A DNA stretch of 35,606 nt from an uncultured Pelagibacteraceae bacterium (GTDB lineage Bacteria > Pseudomonadota > Alphaproteobacteria > Pelagibacterales > Pelagibacteraceae), in NCBI GenBank assembly GCA_902511185.1, contig CABXEK010000008.1, positions 1-35,606 on the forward strand. The letters run 5' to 3'. The notes beneath the pieces are model-generated. The model saw nothing but the letters and a program-made list of their open reading frames with translations, was not told where the DNA came from and did not search any database. Of this stretch, positions 1 to 9,486 are shown piece after piece. Both the position numbers and the translations under genes were made by a program. Every line of letters begins with the position of its first letter. Position 1 is the first letter of the stretch.

Positions 1-78
1 TGTTTTATTATCAAAGTCTCCTTTAACTAATCTTACACATTTTTTATCTTTAATATCTATTGCTGGAAATATTTTCAT
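1..78 (-). CDS. hisA: HisA, phosphoribosylformimino-5-aminoimidazole carboxamide ribotide isomerase (partial, N-terminus only; runs off window)
   Basis: Reverse complement from CAT at 76-78 reads MKIFPAIDIKDKKCVRLVKGDFDNKT, the typical HisA N-terminus; adjacent to hisH and hisB. Confidence 0.9.
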   Translation of the reverse strand, partial: MKIFPAIDIKDKKCVRLVKGDFDNKT

Positions 79-79
79 T

Positions 80-706
80 TTATAGATTTATAAAGTTACT
101 AATTATTTTGAGGCCTAATTTATCACTCTTTTCAGGGTGAAATTGAGTTCCAAAGATGTTTTCCTTTTCAACAGAACAAACGATATTTGATGAATAATCT
201 GTTGTAGCAGAAATTACTTTTTTATCTTCTGGAATAAATTCGTAACTATGTACAAAATACATGTGTGATTTATTTTTTATATCCTTAAAAATCTTGCTTT
301 CTTGAATAATACTAATTTCGTTCCAACCAATATGTGGAAGTTTATATTTATTATTTTGATTATTTATCTTTGATACTTTTCCAGAAATCCAGCCTAAACC
401 TTTTGTTTCAGTTTCTTCATAGCCAATATCAGCAAACATTTGTAAACCAACACAAATTCCAAGGAGTGGTTTTTTATCATTAATTGCAAATTCATTTAAA
501 GTATCAATTAGGCCATTTATTCCATTTAAAGCATTAACACAACTCTTGAACGATCCTTGGCCTGGTAAGACAACCTTATCACACGATTTAATCTTATTTA
601 GATTTGAAGTTACTTCAATATTAACTTTGTCTTTAGCGACTTCCTTAAAAGAATTTATTACGGAGCTTATATTTCCAGAGTTATAGTCAACAATTGTGAC
701 GTTCAT
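80..706 (-). CDS. hisH: Imidazole glycerol phosphate synthase subunit HisH (glutamine amidotransferase)
   Basis: Class I GATase motifs VVLPGQGSF, LLGICVGLQM and GTQFHPEKS. Confidence 0.96.
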   Translation of the reverse strand: MNVTIVDYNSGNISSVINSFKEVAKDKVNIEVTSNLNKIKSCDKVVLPGQGSFKSCVNALNGINGLIDTLNEFAINDKKPLLGICVGLQMFADIGYEETETKGLGWISGKVSKINNQNNKYKLPHIGWNEISIIQESKIFKDIKNKSHMYFVHSYEFIPEDKKVISATTDYSSNIVCSVEKENIFGTQFHPEKSDKLGLKIISNFINL

Positions 707-711
707 TAAAT

Positions 712-1302
712 TTATAAAGAGCCCTTAGTTGATGGAATACTCTTCTTATTTCTAGGATCTATTTCTAGAGCAGTTCTTAATGATCTTGCCAGAGCTTTAA
801 AGCATGACTCGATTATATGATGGCTATTGTCACCATAAATATTTTCCATATGCAGTGTTATTCCTGCTGATTGAGAAAATGCTTGGAACCATTCTTTAAA
901 AAGTTCTGTATCCATTTCTCCAAGTCTTTCTACTTTTAATTTTACTTTCCAAATTAGATAGGGTCTATTTGAAACATCAATTGCAACTCTTGTTAATGTT
1001 TCGTCCATTGGAATCATTGCGTGTGCATATCTTCTAATTCCTTGATAATTTTTTAATGATTTTTTTAAAGCCTCACCTATAGCAATTCCAGTATCTTCAG
1101 TTGTGTGGTGAAGATCAATATGAGTGTCACCTTTAGCTTTAACTTTTAAATCAATAAGAGAATGCTTTGATAATTGTTCAAGCATATGATCTAAGAAACC
1201 AATTCCAGTATCAATTTTATACTGACCTTTACCATCAATATTAACCTCTACACTAATACTAGTTTCTTTAGTTTTTCGAGATACTTTTCCTTTTCTAGCC
1301 AT
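712..1302 (-). CDS. hisB: Imidazoleglycerol-phosphate dehydratase
   Basis: [30 protein letters not shown] and [13 protein letters not shown] motifs. Confidence 0.97.
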   Translation of the reverse strand: MARKGKVSRKTKETSISVEVNIDGKGQYKIDTGIGFLDHMLEQLSKHSLIDLKVKAKGDTHIDLHHTTEDTGIAIGEALKKSLKNYQGIRRYAHAMIPMDETLTRVAIDVSNRPYLIWKVKLKVERLGEMDTELFKEWFQAFSQSAGITLHMENIYGDNSHHIIESCFKALARSLRTALEIDPRNKKSIPSTKGSL

Positions 1303-1356
1303 ATATTTTAGAGGTATACATGCATAATCTTGCTATATCAATATCAGCAATCAACA

Positions 1357-1385
1357 CTTGAAGAATTAAAATTAGTTACCATTTA
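1357..1385 (+). promoter_or_regulatory. Putative sigma32 (RpoH)-type promoter upstream of hslVU
   Basis: CTTGAAG (1357-1363) - 14 nt - ACCATTTA (1378-1385); compare E. coli sigma32 consensus CTTGAAA-N11-16-CCCATNTA. Directly upstream of the hslV ATG at 1392. Confidence 0.5.
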
Positions 1386-1391
1386 TCAGTT

Positions 1392-1907
1392 ATGACAACA
1401 ATTGTATTAGTTAGAAAAAATAATGAAGTAGTTGTAGCTGGGGATGGCCAAGTAAGTATGGGAAATACTGTGGTTAAAAGTACTGCTTCTAAAATTAGAA
1501 AAATTGAAAAAAGAGATGTGGTGGCAGGCTTTGCAGGATCAACAGCTGATGCACTTACTTTGTTTGAAAGATTAGAGGCTAAAATTGAAAAACATGCAGG
1601 AAATTTATCAAGAGCTGCTGTTGAATTAGCAAAAGATTGGCGAACAGATAAATACCTTCGAAGATTAGAGGCTCTGATGGCAATTGGTGACAAAGATAAT
1701 AGTTATATAATTTCAGGAACTGGAGATGTTCTGGAGCCCGAGGGTGACGTAATAGGAATTGGTTCTGGTGGAAATTATGCTTTAGCTGCTGGCAAAGTTC
1801 TTATGGAAACTGATAAGAGTGCTGAAGAAATTGCAAAAAAATCTATTAAAGTTGCTTCTGAAATTTGTGTTTTTACAAATGATAATATTAAAGTTCTTAA
1901 AATATAA
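1392..1907 (+). CDS. hslV: ATP-dependent protease subunit HslV
   Basis: [28 protein letters not shown] and [14 protein letters not shown] motifs; followed by hslU with TAATG stop/start overlap. Confidence 0.97.
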   Translation: MTTIVLVRKNNEVVVAGDGQVSMGNTVVKSTASKIRKIEKRDVVAGFAGSTADALTLFERLEAKIEKHAGNLSRAAVELAKDWRTDKYLRRLEALMAIGDKDNSYIISGTGDVLEPEGDVIGIGSGGNYALAAGKVLMETDKSAEEIAKKSIKVASEICVFTNDNIKVLKI

Positions 1908-3280
1908 TGGAAAATTCAAACGTAACTCCCCTTGTTCCTAAAGATAAAAACACCAAGGAAGAAAGTTCTTTGGTAAGTTCATTATCTCCAAGGGAAATTG
2001 TTTCTGAATTAGATAGATTTGTAGTTGGACAAAATAAAGCTAAAAAAGCTGTTGCAGTCGCTCTAAGAAATAGATGGAGAAGACAGGCACTTAAGGGTGA
2101 AATGAAAAATGAAGTTTTGCCTAAAAATATTCTAATGATTGGCCCAACTGGGGTTGGGAAAACTGAAATTTCAAGAAGACTTTCTAAACTTGCTGAGGCT
2201 CCTTTTGTAAAAGTTGAGGCTACAAGGTTTACTGAAGTTGGTTATGTCGGAAGAGATGTAGAACAAATAGTTAGAGATTTAATTGAAATTGCAATTGCAA
2301 TGGAAAAAGTGAAAATGAGAAAAGAAGTTCATGCTCAAGCTCAAAAATTAGCAGAAGAAAAAGTATTGGATGCATTGGTTGGTAAAAAAGCAAGCCTTGC
2401 AACAAGAGAAAGCTTTAGGAAAAGACTTCGAAATGGTGACCTTGATGATAATGAAATAGAAATAGCCGTCAATGATTCAGGATCAAATAATACTTCATTT
2501 GAAATACCTGGAATGCCTGGAGCAAATGTTGGTATGATTAACATTGGTGAAATGCTTGGAAAATCTATGGGAAATAAAGAAGTAAAGAAAAAAATGTCAG
2601 TAAAAGAATCTCATGAAATTTTGATTAATGACGAGTCTGATAAGTTAATTGAGCAAGATAAAATCATCAAAGCTGCAAAAATGTCTACTGAGAATAATGG
2701 AATAGTATTTTTAGATGAAATAGATAAAATTTCTGCGAGAACTGATAGAGTTGGGGGAGATGTTTCTCGCGAAGGTGTTCAAAGGGACTTATTACCTTTA
2801 ATTGAGGGTACAACAGTCAACACAAAGCATGGTCCTATTAAAACAGATCATATTTTATTTATTGCATCTGGAGCTTTTCAACTTGCTAAACCATCCGATT
2901 TACTACCAGAGCTTCAGGGAAGACTGCCTATTAGAGTTGAGCTAGAAGCGTTGACTAGTGATGATTTTAAGAGAATTTTAAGAGAACCAGACTTTAGTTT
3001 GATTAAACAATACGTGGCTCTTTTAAAAACAGAAAATGTAGAACTTGAATTTTCAGATGATGGTATAGATACAATAGCAAATATTGCCTCTGAAGTGAAT
3101 ACAACAGTCGAAAATATTGGTGCTAGAAGATTGCATACAATTATTGAGAAAATCTTAGATGAGATTAGCTTTACCGCAAGTGATAGATCTGGCGAAAAAA
3201 TAATAATTAATAAAGAATATATTAATAAAAATTTAGATAATTTAGTAAAAGATACAGATCTTTCAAAATTTATTCTTTAA
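1907..3280 (+). CDS. hslU: ATP-dependent protease ATPase subunit HslU
   Basis: [33 protein letters not shown], Walker [14 protein letters not shown], Walker [12 protein letters not shown]. Confidence 0.98.
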   Translation: MENSNVTPLVPKDKNTKEESSLVSSLSPREIVSELDRFVVGQNKAKKAVAVALRNRWRRQALKGEMKNEVLPKNILMIGPTGVGKTEISRRLSKLAEAPFVKVEATRFTEVGYVGRDVEQIVRDLIEIAIAMEKVKMRKEVHAQAQKLAEEKVLDALVGKKASLATRESFRKRLRNGDLDDNEIEIAVNDSGSNNTSFEIPGMPGANVGMINIGEMLGKSMGNKEVKKKMSVKESHEILINDESDKLIEQDKIIKAAKMSTENNGIVFLDEIDKISARTDRVGGDVSREGVQRDLLPLIEGTTVNTKHGPIKTDHILFIASGAFQLAKPSDLLPELQGRLPIRVELEALTSDDFKRILREPDFSLIKQYVALLKTENVELEFSDDGIDTIANIASEVNTTVENIGARRLHTIIEKILDEISFTASDRSGEKIIINKEYINKNLDNLVKDTDLSKFIL

Positions 3281-3285
3281 TAAAA

Positions 3286-4146
3286 TTACAAATACCCAAG
3301 TTCGATCATTTCTTTTTGAAATGCTTTTTCTATTTTTGCTCGTATATTATCTTCTAAATTTGTTTTCCAATCGTTTTTTGGACCAAGATTAAAAAAAGAA
3401 CTTTTTTTTCCTGTTTTGTGGTTAATTCTAGCCTCAACAAAACCTTTTTTTTTCTCAAGTTTTTTCATATTTTCAAAATTAGTGGTTTCAATAACATTTT
3501 TAAATTTATTTTGATCTATTTTAAATTTTGTTCCATTAATTTTGTAAATAAATTTTAAAACATCTCTAAAAATATAATCACTATGTTCAATCAAATTTTC
3601 ATATTTTATTAAAAGATATTTTCCTTGAGTATTAAAAGATTTCCAGCTGATATAATTTGACCCCCAGGATCCTGTATAAGTAATTACTATTCTTTCCAAT
3701 TTTTTATCTTGATTCAATTTTTCTCCTCCTAAAGCGTGAGCATTAATCAATTTGTCTGCAGCTTCATCATTTGAAATTCCTAAAAAATTTGCCCAGGAAG
3801 TTACTACATTTCTTGGGTCCCTAACTATATATATGGCTCCAAGAGAGTTATCTAAATTAGTAAATGCATTATTGTTAATATTAAACAGATGGCTATGAGT
3901 TTTTAAAAATTGTATTGAGTTTTTATTGTTAAAGTTTTCTTGTACTTTAATATAATTTTTTATTACCTCTTGTTCATTTTCAATATTTATTCCTAAGTTT
4001 TTAAATAAACCAGTCTCAGGAAATTGTTTTATATTTGTGATTAAATCAAAATTGTAAATTCCTGTATTTGAAAAAAAGTAAGCTGCCAACATAGATCTGA
4101 GCCATGTATTCCCACTTTTTGGATAAGACGCCAGCCAAACAAACAT
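3286..4146 (-). CDS. Sulfotransferase domain protein
   Basis: N-terminal WLASYPKSGNTWLRSMLA (5'-PSB loop) and IYIVRDPRNVVTSW (3'-PB motif) typical of PAPS-dependent sulfotransferases. Confidence 0.85.
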   Translation of the reverse strand: MFVWLASYPKSGNTWLRSMLAAYFFSNTGIYNFDLITNIKQFPETGLFKNLGINIENEQEVIKNYIKVQENFNNKNSIQFLKTHSHLFNINNNAFTNLDNSLGAIYIVRDPRNVVTSWANFLGISNDEAADKLINAHALGGEKLNQDKKLERIVITYTGSWGSNYISWKSFNTQGKYLLIKYENLIEHSDYIFRDVLKFIYKINGTKFKIDQNKFKNVIETTNFENMKKLEKKKGFVEARINHKTGKKSSFFNLGPKNDWKTNLEDNIRAKIEKAFQKEMIELGYL

Positions 4147-4161
4147 TGTAAAATTTTTAAT

Positions 4162-4575
4162 TCATTTTAATTTTTTTAAATATATATAAAATGCGCCACT
4201 TCCACCATCTTTAATATCTGCATCTTTAATTTCAATAATCTTTGACATTAAATCTTTGTTTCCTTCGATAAATTCAGGCACTGAATATTTCAAAATACTT
4301 AGGTCTTTTGAAACAAAAGGATCTTTTTCATTTTTTGAGTGCAGGCCTTTACCAGTTACTATTATTAATTTATCTATTTTTTCTAAGTAAGATTTTCGAA
4401 TAAAATCATCAATTGTTTTATTAGCATGATCTAGTGAATATCCATGTAAATCGATTGATTTTATTTTGAAAGATGATTTCTTTTGATATTTTTGATCTTT
4501 ATTAGGCAACTTTTCTTTGCTCGATATAAAATCTTGCCAATCTTTTTTGTCTTTATCTTGAATATCGTTACTCAA
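4162..4575 (-). CDS. Smr/MutS2-type domain protein
   Basis: IDLHGYSLDHANKTIDDFI ... KLIIVTGKGLHS ... GAFYIYLKK pattern of Smr domains. Confidence 0.85.
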   Translation of the reverse strand: MSNDIQDKDKKDWQDFISSKEKLPNKDQKYQKKSSFKIKSIDLHGYSLDHANKTIDDFIRKSYLEKIDKLIIVTGKGLHSKNEKDPFVSKDLSILKYSVPEFIEGNKDLMSKIIEIKDADIKDGGSGAFYIYLKKLK

Positions 4576-5172
4576 TTAAGTTAAAATATTTACCAGTTGC
4601 CAATTTGGATTGACCGAAGTAACATCTCTTGCAAAAACCCATGTGTCATAAATCTTTTTAATTTTTTCAGGATCGCCAGAAACAATTTTCTTATCTTTAT
4701 CCTTTATACAAGTAATTACCTCTGCAACAAAATCTACAGTCACACTTAAAATTTTATTAATTTTTTTATGTTCCTTTATATCTGCAGAATTTATACCTAT
4801 AAAAGTAATATCTGCATAATGACCTCTTTTACTTCTCTCTTTTAGTGCATCATTAAATTGATTATAAATTTCTTTGTTAAGAAGTGGTTTACTAGCAATT
4901 ATTTTATTATCATTATCACTAAAATCAGTAATGATAGTTTCGTAAGCAATCTTCGCGCCTTTTAAAAATTCTTTTTTTGCATCTTCATCAAAATTTTCAT
5001 TAATTTTAATTACCTTGTCTATTTTCGTTTTATTTAAAACCTCTTCAAATTGTGGGGGTGCTTTCCCGTCAAAACCAGTTCTTTTTCCTAAAATTCCTCT
5101 TAATCTTAAAAAAATGAACCCAGCAATCATGGCTAGTAAAATTATATCAATATACTCAAAGCTGTAACTCAT
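4576..5172 (-). CDS. Tim44-like domain protein; start likely at internal ATG 5172 (MSYSFEYIDIILLAMIAGF...) rather than the ORF-track start 5214
   Basis: N-terminal membrane helix followed by LRLRGILGKRTG; C-terminal DTWVFARDVTSVNPNWQLV typical of the alphaproteobacterial Tim44/TimA family. Confidence 0.85.
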   Translation of the reverse strand: MSYSFEYIDIILLAMIAGFIFLRLRGILGKRTGFDGKAPPQFEEVLNKTKIDKVIKINENFDEDAKKEFLKGAKIAYETIITDFSDNDNKIIASKPLLNKEIYNQFNDALKERSKRGHYADITFIGINSADIKEHKKINKILSVTVDFVAEVITCIKDKDKKIVSGDPEKIKKIYDTWVFARDVTSVNPNWQLVNILT

Positions 5173-5230
5173 AATATTATAATAATTACTATGTTGATTA
5201 ATTTCAACTCTCAATTTAAATTAAGGACAA

Positions 5231-5656
5231 ATGAACTCAATACTATTATTAATTATTTTAGTACCTGCTATAGAAATTTATTTATTAATCAAAATTGGTT
5301 CTCAAATTGGGGCTATTTCAACAATTTTACTTATATTTACTACAGCATTTGTTGGCATTTATTATGCTAAATATGAAGGTTTAAATACTCTCAAATCTGG
5401 ATTTGTCCAATTAAGCAAAAATGAAGCTCCTACATATCAAGTGATATCTGGAGCAGCAATTGCTTTTGCTGCACTGCTCTTAATTATACCTGGATTTGTA
5501 ACTGATATTTTAGGTTTTCTTATTATTTTTCCAATAAGTAGAAAGTTTATTTTTAATAATTTTTCCAAAAAATTTAAATATAAAAATAATGAAAGAAATA
5601 ATTTTATAGATGGGGACTTTGAAGATATAGAAGATGACGATGACAAAAAAATATAA
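5231..5656 (+). CDS. fxsA: FxsA family membrane protein
   Basis: PAIEIYLLIKIGSQIGAISTILLIFTTAFVGIYYAKYEG and LLIIPGFVTDILGFLIIFP motifs. Confidence 0.88.
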   Translation: MNSILLLIILVPAIEIYLLIKIGSQIGAISTILLIFTTAFVGIYYAKYEGLNTLKSGFVQLSKNEAPTYQVISGAAIAFAALLLIIPGFVTDILGFLIIFPISRKFIFNNFSKKFKYKNNERNNFIDGDFEDIEDDDDKKI

Positions 5657-6062
5657 AATTCTAGGTAAATACATTAAAGATATGTCAAGTGAAACACCTA
5701 ATTCAGAAACCTACATTTTTGTTAAAGATAATATTTCTAAATACCAACTTGGTATAGATATCAATTCAAAACCAATAAAAAATAAAATGATAGAGATAAG
5801 TACTTTATTAAAATTTGAAGATAAAGGAGAGAGTGTAAAAAAATCTTATTTTGAAATAAACTATTGTACAATTGTTAAAATTGATGACGAAGTTAAAGAA
5901 AAAAAAGACTTAGAAAAAATAATATTGTGTGATGTTCAAATTGAAATTTATCCCAACTTAGAAAAGAGTCTTTTAGATCTTTTGCATAACTCTGGATACC
6001 AGGAGATAAAATTTGAAAAAAAAGTAGATTTTGAAAAACTTTATAATCAGAAGTTTAATTAA
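5634..6062 (+). CDS. secB: Divergent SecB-like protein-export chaperone (start at 5634 or 5640)
   Basis: YIKDMSSETPNS..Y resembles SecB YIKDLSFENPNSP; C-terminal IYPNLEKSLLDLLHNSGYQEIKFEKKVDFEKLYNQKF resembles [34 protein letters not shown]; lies between fxsA and dnaQ, where alphaproteobacterial secB commonly lies. Confidence 0.72.
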   Translation: MTMTKKYKILGKYIKDMSSETPNSETYIFVKDNISKYQLGIDINSKPIKNKMIEISTLLKFEDKGESVKKSYFEINYCTIVKIDDEVKEKKDLEKIILCDVQIEIYPNLEKSLLDLLHNSGYQEIKFEKKVDFEKLYNQKFN

Positions 6063-6724
6063 AAAAAATTTTTTTTTAAATTATTTTTTAAATAACTTTC
6101 ATGTTTTTTTATTTCATCAGCAGTTGGAATAACAACTTTTTTAAAATAAGATATCTCTAAATCATTTATTTTTTTAACTTCGTCATCATCCTTGTTTTGA
6201 AAATTTAATGTTGGTTCTTTTTGATCTATCAAGTTTATATAAACTTTTGCCAACAAATCACAATCTATCAATGCCGTATGTTGGGTTCTTTTCGAATTAT
6301 CAATCCTATATCTTTTACAAAGCGCGTCCAAACTAACTGGTGAACCAGGAAATTTATCTCTAGCTAAAATTAATGTATCAACAACTTCGTTAATTATTTT
6401 TTTTTTACCCAGCAAAGCAAGCTCATTGTTAAGATGAGCAAGATCAAATTCAGCGTTATGTATTATAAGCCTTTTGTCTTTGATAAAATCTAGGAAATCT
6501 TCACCAACATCTTTAAATTTTTTTTGTTTTGACAAAAAAACATCTGAATATCCGTGAACTTCGAAAGCTTTCTCAGAAACTTTTCGCTCCGGATTCAAAT
6601 AACAGTGAAATTTATTTTGAGTGGGTATTAAATTTTCTAATTCGATACAACCAATTTCAACTATTCTGTGACCTTCTTTTGTAGATATTCCAGTTGTTTC
6701 TGTATCTAGTACTATTTCTTTCAT
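6059..6724 (-). CDS. dnaQ: DNA polymerase III epsilon subunit
   Basis: KEIVLDTETTGIS (ExoI), LIIHNAEFDLAHLNNEL (ExoII), HTALIDCDLLAKVY (ExoIII). Confidence 0.96.
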   Translation of the reverse strand: MKEIVLDTETTGISTKEGHRIVEIGCIELENLIPTQNKFHCYLNPERKVSEKAFEVHGYSDVFLSKQKKFKDVGEDFLDFIKDKRLIIHNAEFDLAHLNNELALLGKKKIINEVVDTLILARDKFPGSPVSLDALCKRYRIDNSKRTQHTALIDCDLLAKVYINLIDQKEPTLNFQNKDDDEVKKINDLEISYFKKVVIPTADEIKKHESYLKNNLKKNFF

Positions 6725-7294
6725 TTACATAATTTTATTTAAAATATTTCGTACATTCATCATAACATGTTTTTTGGTAAAATTATTTCTAATAATAAAT
6801 TGAGACTTTTTTCTTTTATAATCTAGTGGTAGTTGAATATTTTTAAATTTGTTAAAAAGTTTTTGATTAAAATTATTTCTTTTTTTTAATCTCTTTGAAA
6901 TTTCAATTTTTTTAGACTGAACGAATATAAGTATATCTTCTTTATTATTGAGCTTATTTTCCAGTAAAAGAGGAATGTCCAAAATAACAAATTTTTTATG
7001 TTGATTTTTTTTTAAAAAATTATTCAATTTTTTTCTTATTTCTAAATGAATAATTTTTACAATTTTACTTAAATTAGATTTGTTGGCTAATATTGCATTG
7101 GAAACTTCTGCTTTGTCTATTGGAAATGATTGAAAATGTTTAGGTAAAATTTTTTTTAATTTATTGTAAGTTCTTTTATCTTTTTTGTATAATTTACTTA
7201 CTTCATAGTCTGCGTTAAAAACCGGATATCCAAAACATTTTGCTACATAACTTTTTCCTGATCCTATGTCTCCTAAAATTCCAATTTTTATCAT
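6725..7294 (-). CDS. coaE: Dephospho-CoA kinase
   Basis: IGILGDIGSGKSYVAK P-loop, VFNAD, LDIPLLLENK; position between dnaQ and aroE. Confidence 0.93.
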   Translation of the reverse strand: MIKIGILGDIGSGKSYVAKCFGYPVFNADYEVSKLYKKDKRTYNKLKKILPKHFQSFPIDKAEVSNAILANKSNLSKIVKIIHLEIRKKLNNFLKKNQHKKFVILDIPLLLENKLNNKEDILIFVQSKKIEISKRLKKRNNFNQKLFNKFKNIQLPLDYKRKKSQFIIRNNFTKKHVMMNVRNILNKIM

Positions 7295-8085
7295 AAGTCT
7301 AAAAGCTTAAGAGTTTCATCGTTAATTTCTGGTTGAATTCCATGCCAAACTCTAAAAGCAGCAAGTGCCTGATAAACAAACATTAATTTTCCATTTTCAG
7401 AGGTGTTTCCTTGATTTTTCGCATTTTTTAAAAAGTTTGTTTCGCTTGGGCTGTATATAACATCATAAAAGAATTTTTTATTTCCAACTTTTTTAAGATC
7501 TAAATTTAATTCATCGTCTTTATTTAAACCAATGCTAGTAGCGTTAATAATCATGTCAAAATCAGGTATTTCTCCCCAATTAACAACTTTAATGTTTTTA
7601 AATAAAACCTTTAAGTGTTCAGCTTTAGCCTTCGTTCTATTAGCTACTACAATTTCTAAAGCTTTCATATTTTTTAAAGCAAAAATTAATGAGGGCACAA
7701 CACCACCTGCACCCAGTATAAAAACTTTTTTACCAGATACATCAAACCTAAAATTTTTAATAGCAGACTCAAATCCATAAATATCGGTATTGTGTCCAAT
7801 AACTTTATTATTTTTTAAATAGATAGTATTCACTGATTGCGTATCATTAGCTTCAGGGCTTAAAATGTCTAGGTGGGGTATTATTTTTTTTTTAAATGGT
7901 ACAGTTACATTGGCCCCATCTATTCTTTTTTTTTTTATTTCGAAAATTAAGTTTTTAAGATCAGCCTCATCTATTTTTTGCCTTTCATAAATTGCATCAA
8001 TATTATTATTTTTAATCCAATAATTGTGGAGTTTTGGTGATAAAGAGTGGTTAATGGGGCTCCCAACTACTAAATACTTTTTCAT
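7291..8085 (-). CDS. aroE: Shikimate dehydrogenase
   Basis: VVGSPINHSLSPKLHNYWIK, GANVTVPFKKKI, GHNTDIYGF, LGAGGVVPS, INATSIGL motifs. Confidence 0.97.
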   Translation of the reverse strand: MKKYLVVGSPINHSLSPKLHNYWIKNNNIDAIYERQKIDEADLKNLIFEIKKKRIDGANVTVPFKKKIIPHLDILSPEANDTQSVNTIYLKNNKVIGHNTDIYGFESAIKNFRFDVSGKKVFILGAGGVVPSLIFALKNMKALEIVVANRTKAKAEHLKVLFKNIKVVNWGEIPDFDMIINATSIGLNKDDELNLDLKKVGNKKFFYDVIYSPSETNFLKNAKNQGNTSENGKLMFVYQALAAFRVWHGIQPEINDETLKLLDL

Positions 8086-8669
8086 TTTATAGTTTCCAAA
8101 TATTCTTTGATTTTTTTTACTGGCAATCCCATTATTGTTTCTTCGTCTCCATTAATTTCTGAAAATAAATTTCTTCCCTCACCTTCAATTTGATAAACAT
8201 TATAAGCATATAAATTTTCGTCCGATATTTTGGATAAATAGATCTTAAGATCTTCTATAAAAAAATTTTTCATTATTAAAGATGCTTTATCTGTAAAATT
8301 CCAAATCATAGAACCATTCCTTGATATACAAGCTGAGCTAATTAAATAATGTTTTTTACCATTAAGTCTTTTCAATATATCTAAAGCTTCATCTCTGCTT
8401 TCTGGTTTGGATATTAGCTGACCCTCTAAATCAATTACACTATCTGCACCCAAAACAATACTATCTTGAAATTTTAAGCTTACTTTATTAGCCTTAAGTT
8501 CAGCTAAATTCTTAGAAATAATTTCTGGGGTTACTTTTTCTTTCAATAAACTGTTTTTGACAACCTCCTCATCAACATTTGATGGAATTACTTCGTTGGG
8601 TATTTTATTCTTATCTAATATTTCTTTTCTAACCTTGCTCTTAGATGCAAGAATAATTTTATTTAACAT
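8082..8669 (-). CDS. maf: Maf-family nucleotide pyrophosphatase
   Basis: IILASKSKVRKEIL, VLGADSVIDLEGQLISKP, LNGKKHYLISSACI and EINGDEETIMGLPV motifs. Confidence 0.93.
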   Translation of the reverse strand: MLNKIILASKSKVRKEILDKNKIPNEVIPSNVDEEVVKNSLLKEKVTPEIISKNLAELKANKVSLKFQDSIVLGADSVIDLEGQLISKPESRDEALDILKRLNGKKHYLISSACISRNGSMIWNFTDKASLIMKNFFIEDLKIYLSKISDENLYAYNVYQIEGEGRNLFSEINGDEETIMGLPVKKIKEYLETIK

Positions 8670-9486
8670 TATTTAAATATATTTCATGAATTTTTATTAT
8701 CGATGCTGCAGTTTCTTCAACTGATTTTCTTGTAACATCTATAGAAGGCCACTTATATTTCTGAAAGGTTTTTTTTGCTTCATATATTTCTTTTTTTATG
8801 TTTTCAATACTTGTGTAGTTTTTGTTTTCTGTTTCTTTTAAAGAGTTCATTCTATTTCTTCTTAAATCTACCAAACGCTCAGGTTCTGTGTTTAAACCAA
8901 TTACACAGGTTAATTGTGGACTATCCTTTAACTTTTGTGGTAAAGAATTTTCGTTAACAAGTGGTATGTTCGATGTTTTAAAACCTTTGTTTGCTAAATA
9001 AATAGATGTGGGGGTTTTGCTCGTTCTGCTAACTCCAACCAATACTATGTCTGATTTTTCTATTTCATTACTTAGATTGCCATCGTCATGATTCATTGTG
9101 AATTGAATTGCTTCTATTCTATCATAATATTCATCGTTAAGAACATGTTGTCCGCTAGGTTCGTGTGAGGCTTTTTGATTAAGAATTTTAGAGAAATTTA
9201 AAATTAAATTTCCCAGAACACCAAAACAAGGAATTTTTTTTTCATTGCTTACATTTGATAAATATTTAGCCAACGCGTTGTCTACAATTGTATATAATAT
9301 TACAGAATTCTGATTTTTTTTAGCATCTTCTAGAATTTTGAGAATTTGATTTTCTGTTCTAGTAAATGAATAGGAGTGTATTTTATATTCTATATTTTTA
9401 AATTGTGCTTTTAATGCTAAAAAAATTCTATCTAAAGTTTCTCCAGTAGAATCTGAAATTAAATATATTTGATATGTATTATTCAT
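8659..9486 (-). CDS. ppsR: Pyruvate, phosphate dikinase regulatory protein family (PpsR/DUF299) kinase/phosphorylase
   Basis: YLISDSTGETLDRI, QFTMNHDDG, DIVLVGVSRTSKTPTSIYLANKGFKTSNIPLV motifs. Confidence 0.94.
   Translation of the reverse strand: MNNTYQIYLISDSTGETLDRIFLALKAQFKNIEYKIHSYSFTRTENQILKILEDAKKNQNSVILYTIVDNALAKYLSNVSNEKKIPCFGVLGNLILNFSKILNQKASHEPSGQHVLNDEYYDRIEAIQFTMNHDDGNLSNEIEKSDIVLVGVSRTSKTPTSIYLANKGFKTSNIPLVNENSLPQKLKDSPQLTCVIGLNTEPERLVDLRRNRMNSLKETENKNYTSIENIKKEIYEAKKTFQKYKWPSIDVTRKSVEETAASIIKIHEIYLNNVK

Noticed and set aside
1376-1693. ORF-track minus-strand 105-aa ORF opposite hslV
   Set aside because: Fully antisense to a confidently identified hslV; no recognisable domain. 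Treated as a spurious shadow ORF.
2341-2544. ORF-track minus-strand 67-aa ORF opposite hslU
   Set aside because: Antisense to conserved hslU coding sequence; no family signature.
7532-7780. ORF-track plus-strand 82-aa ORF opposite aroE
   Set aside because: Antisense shadow of aroE with no motif support.
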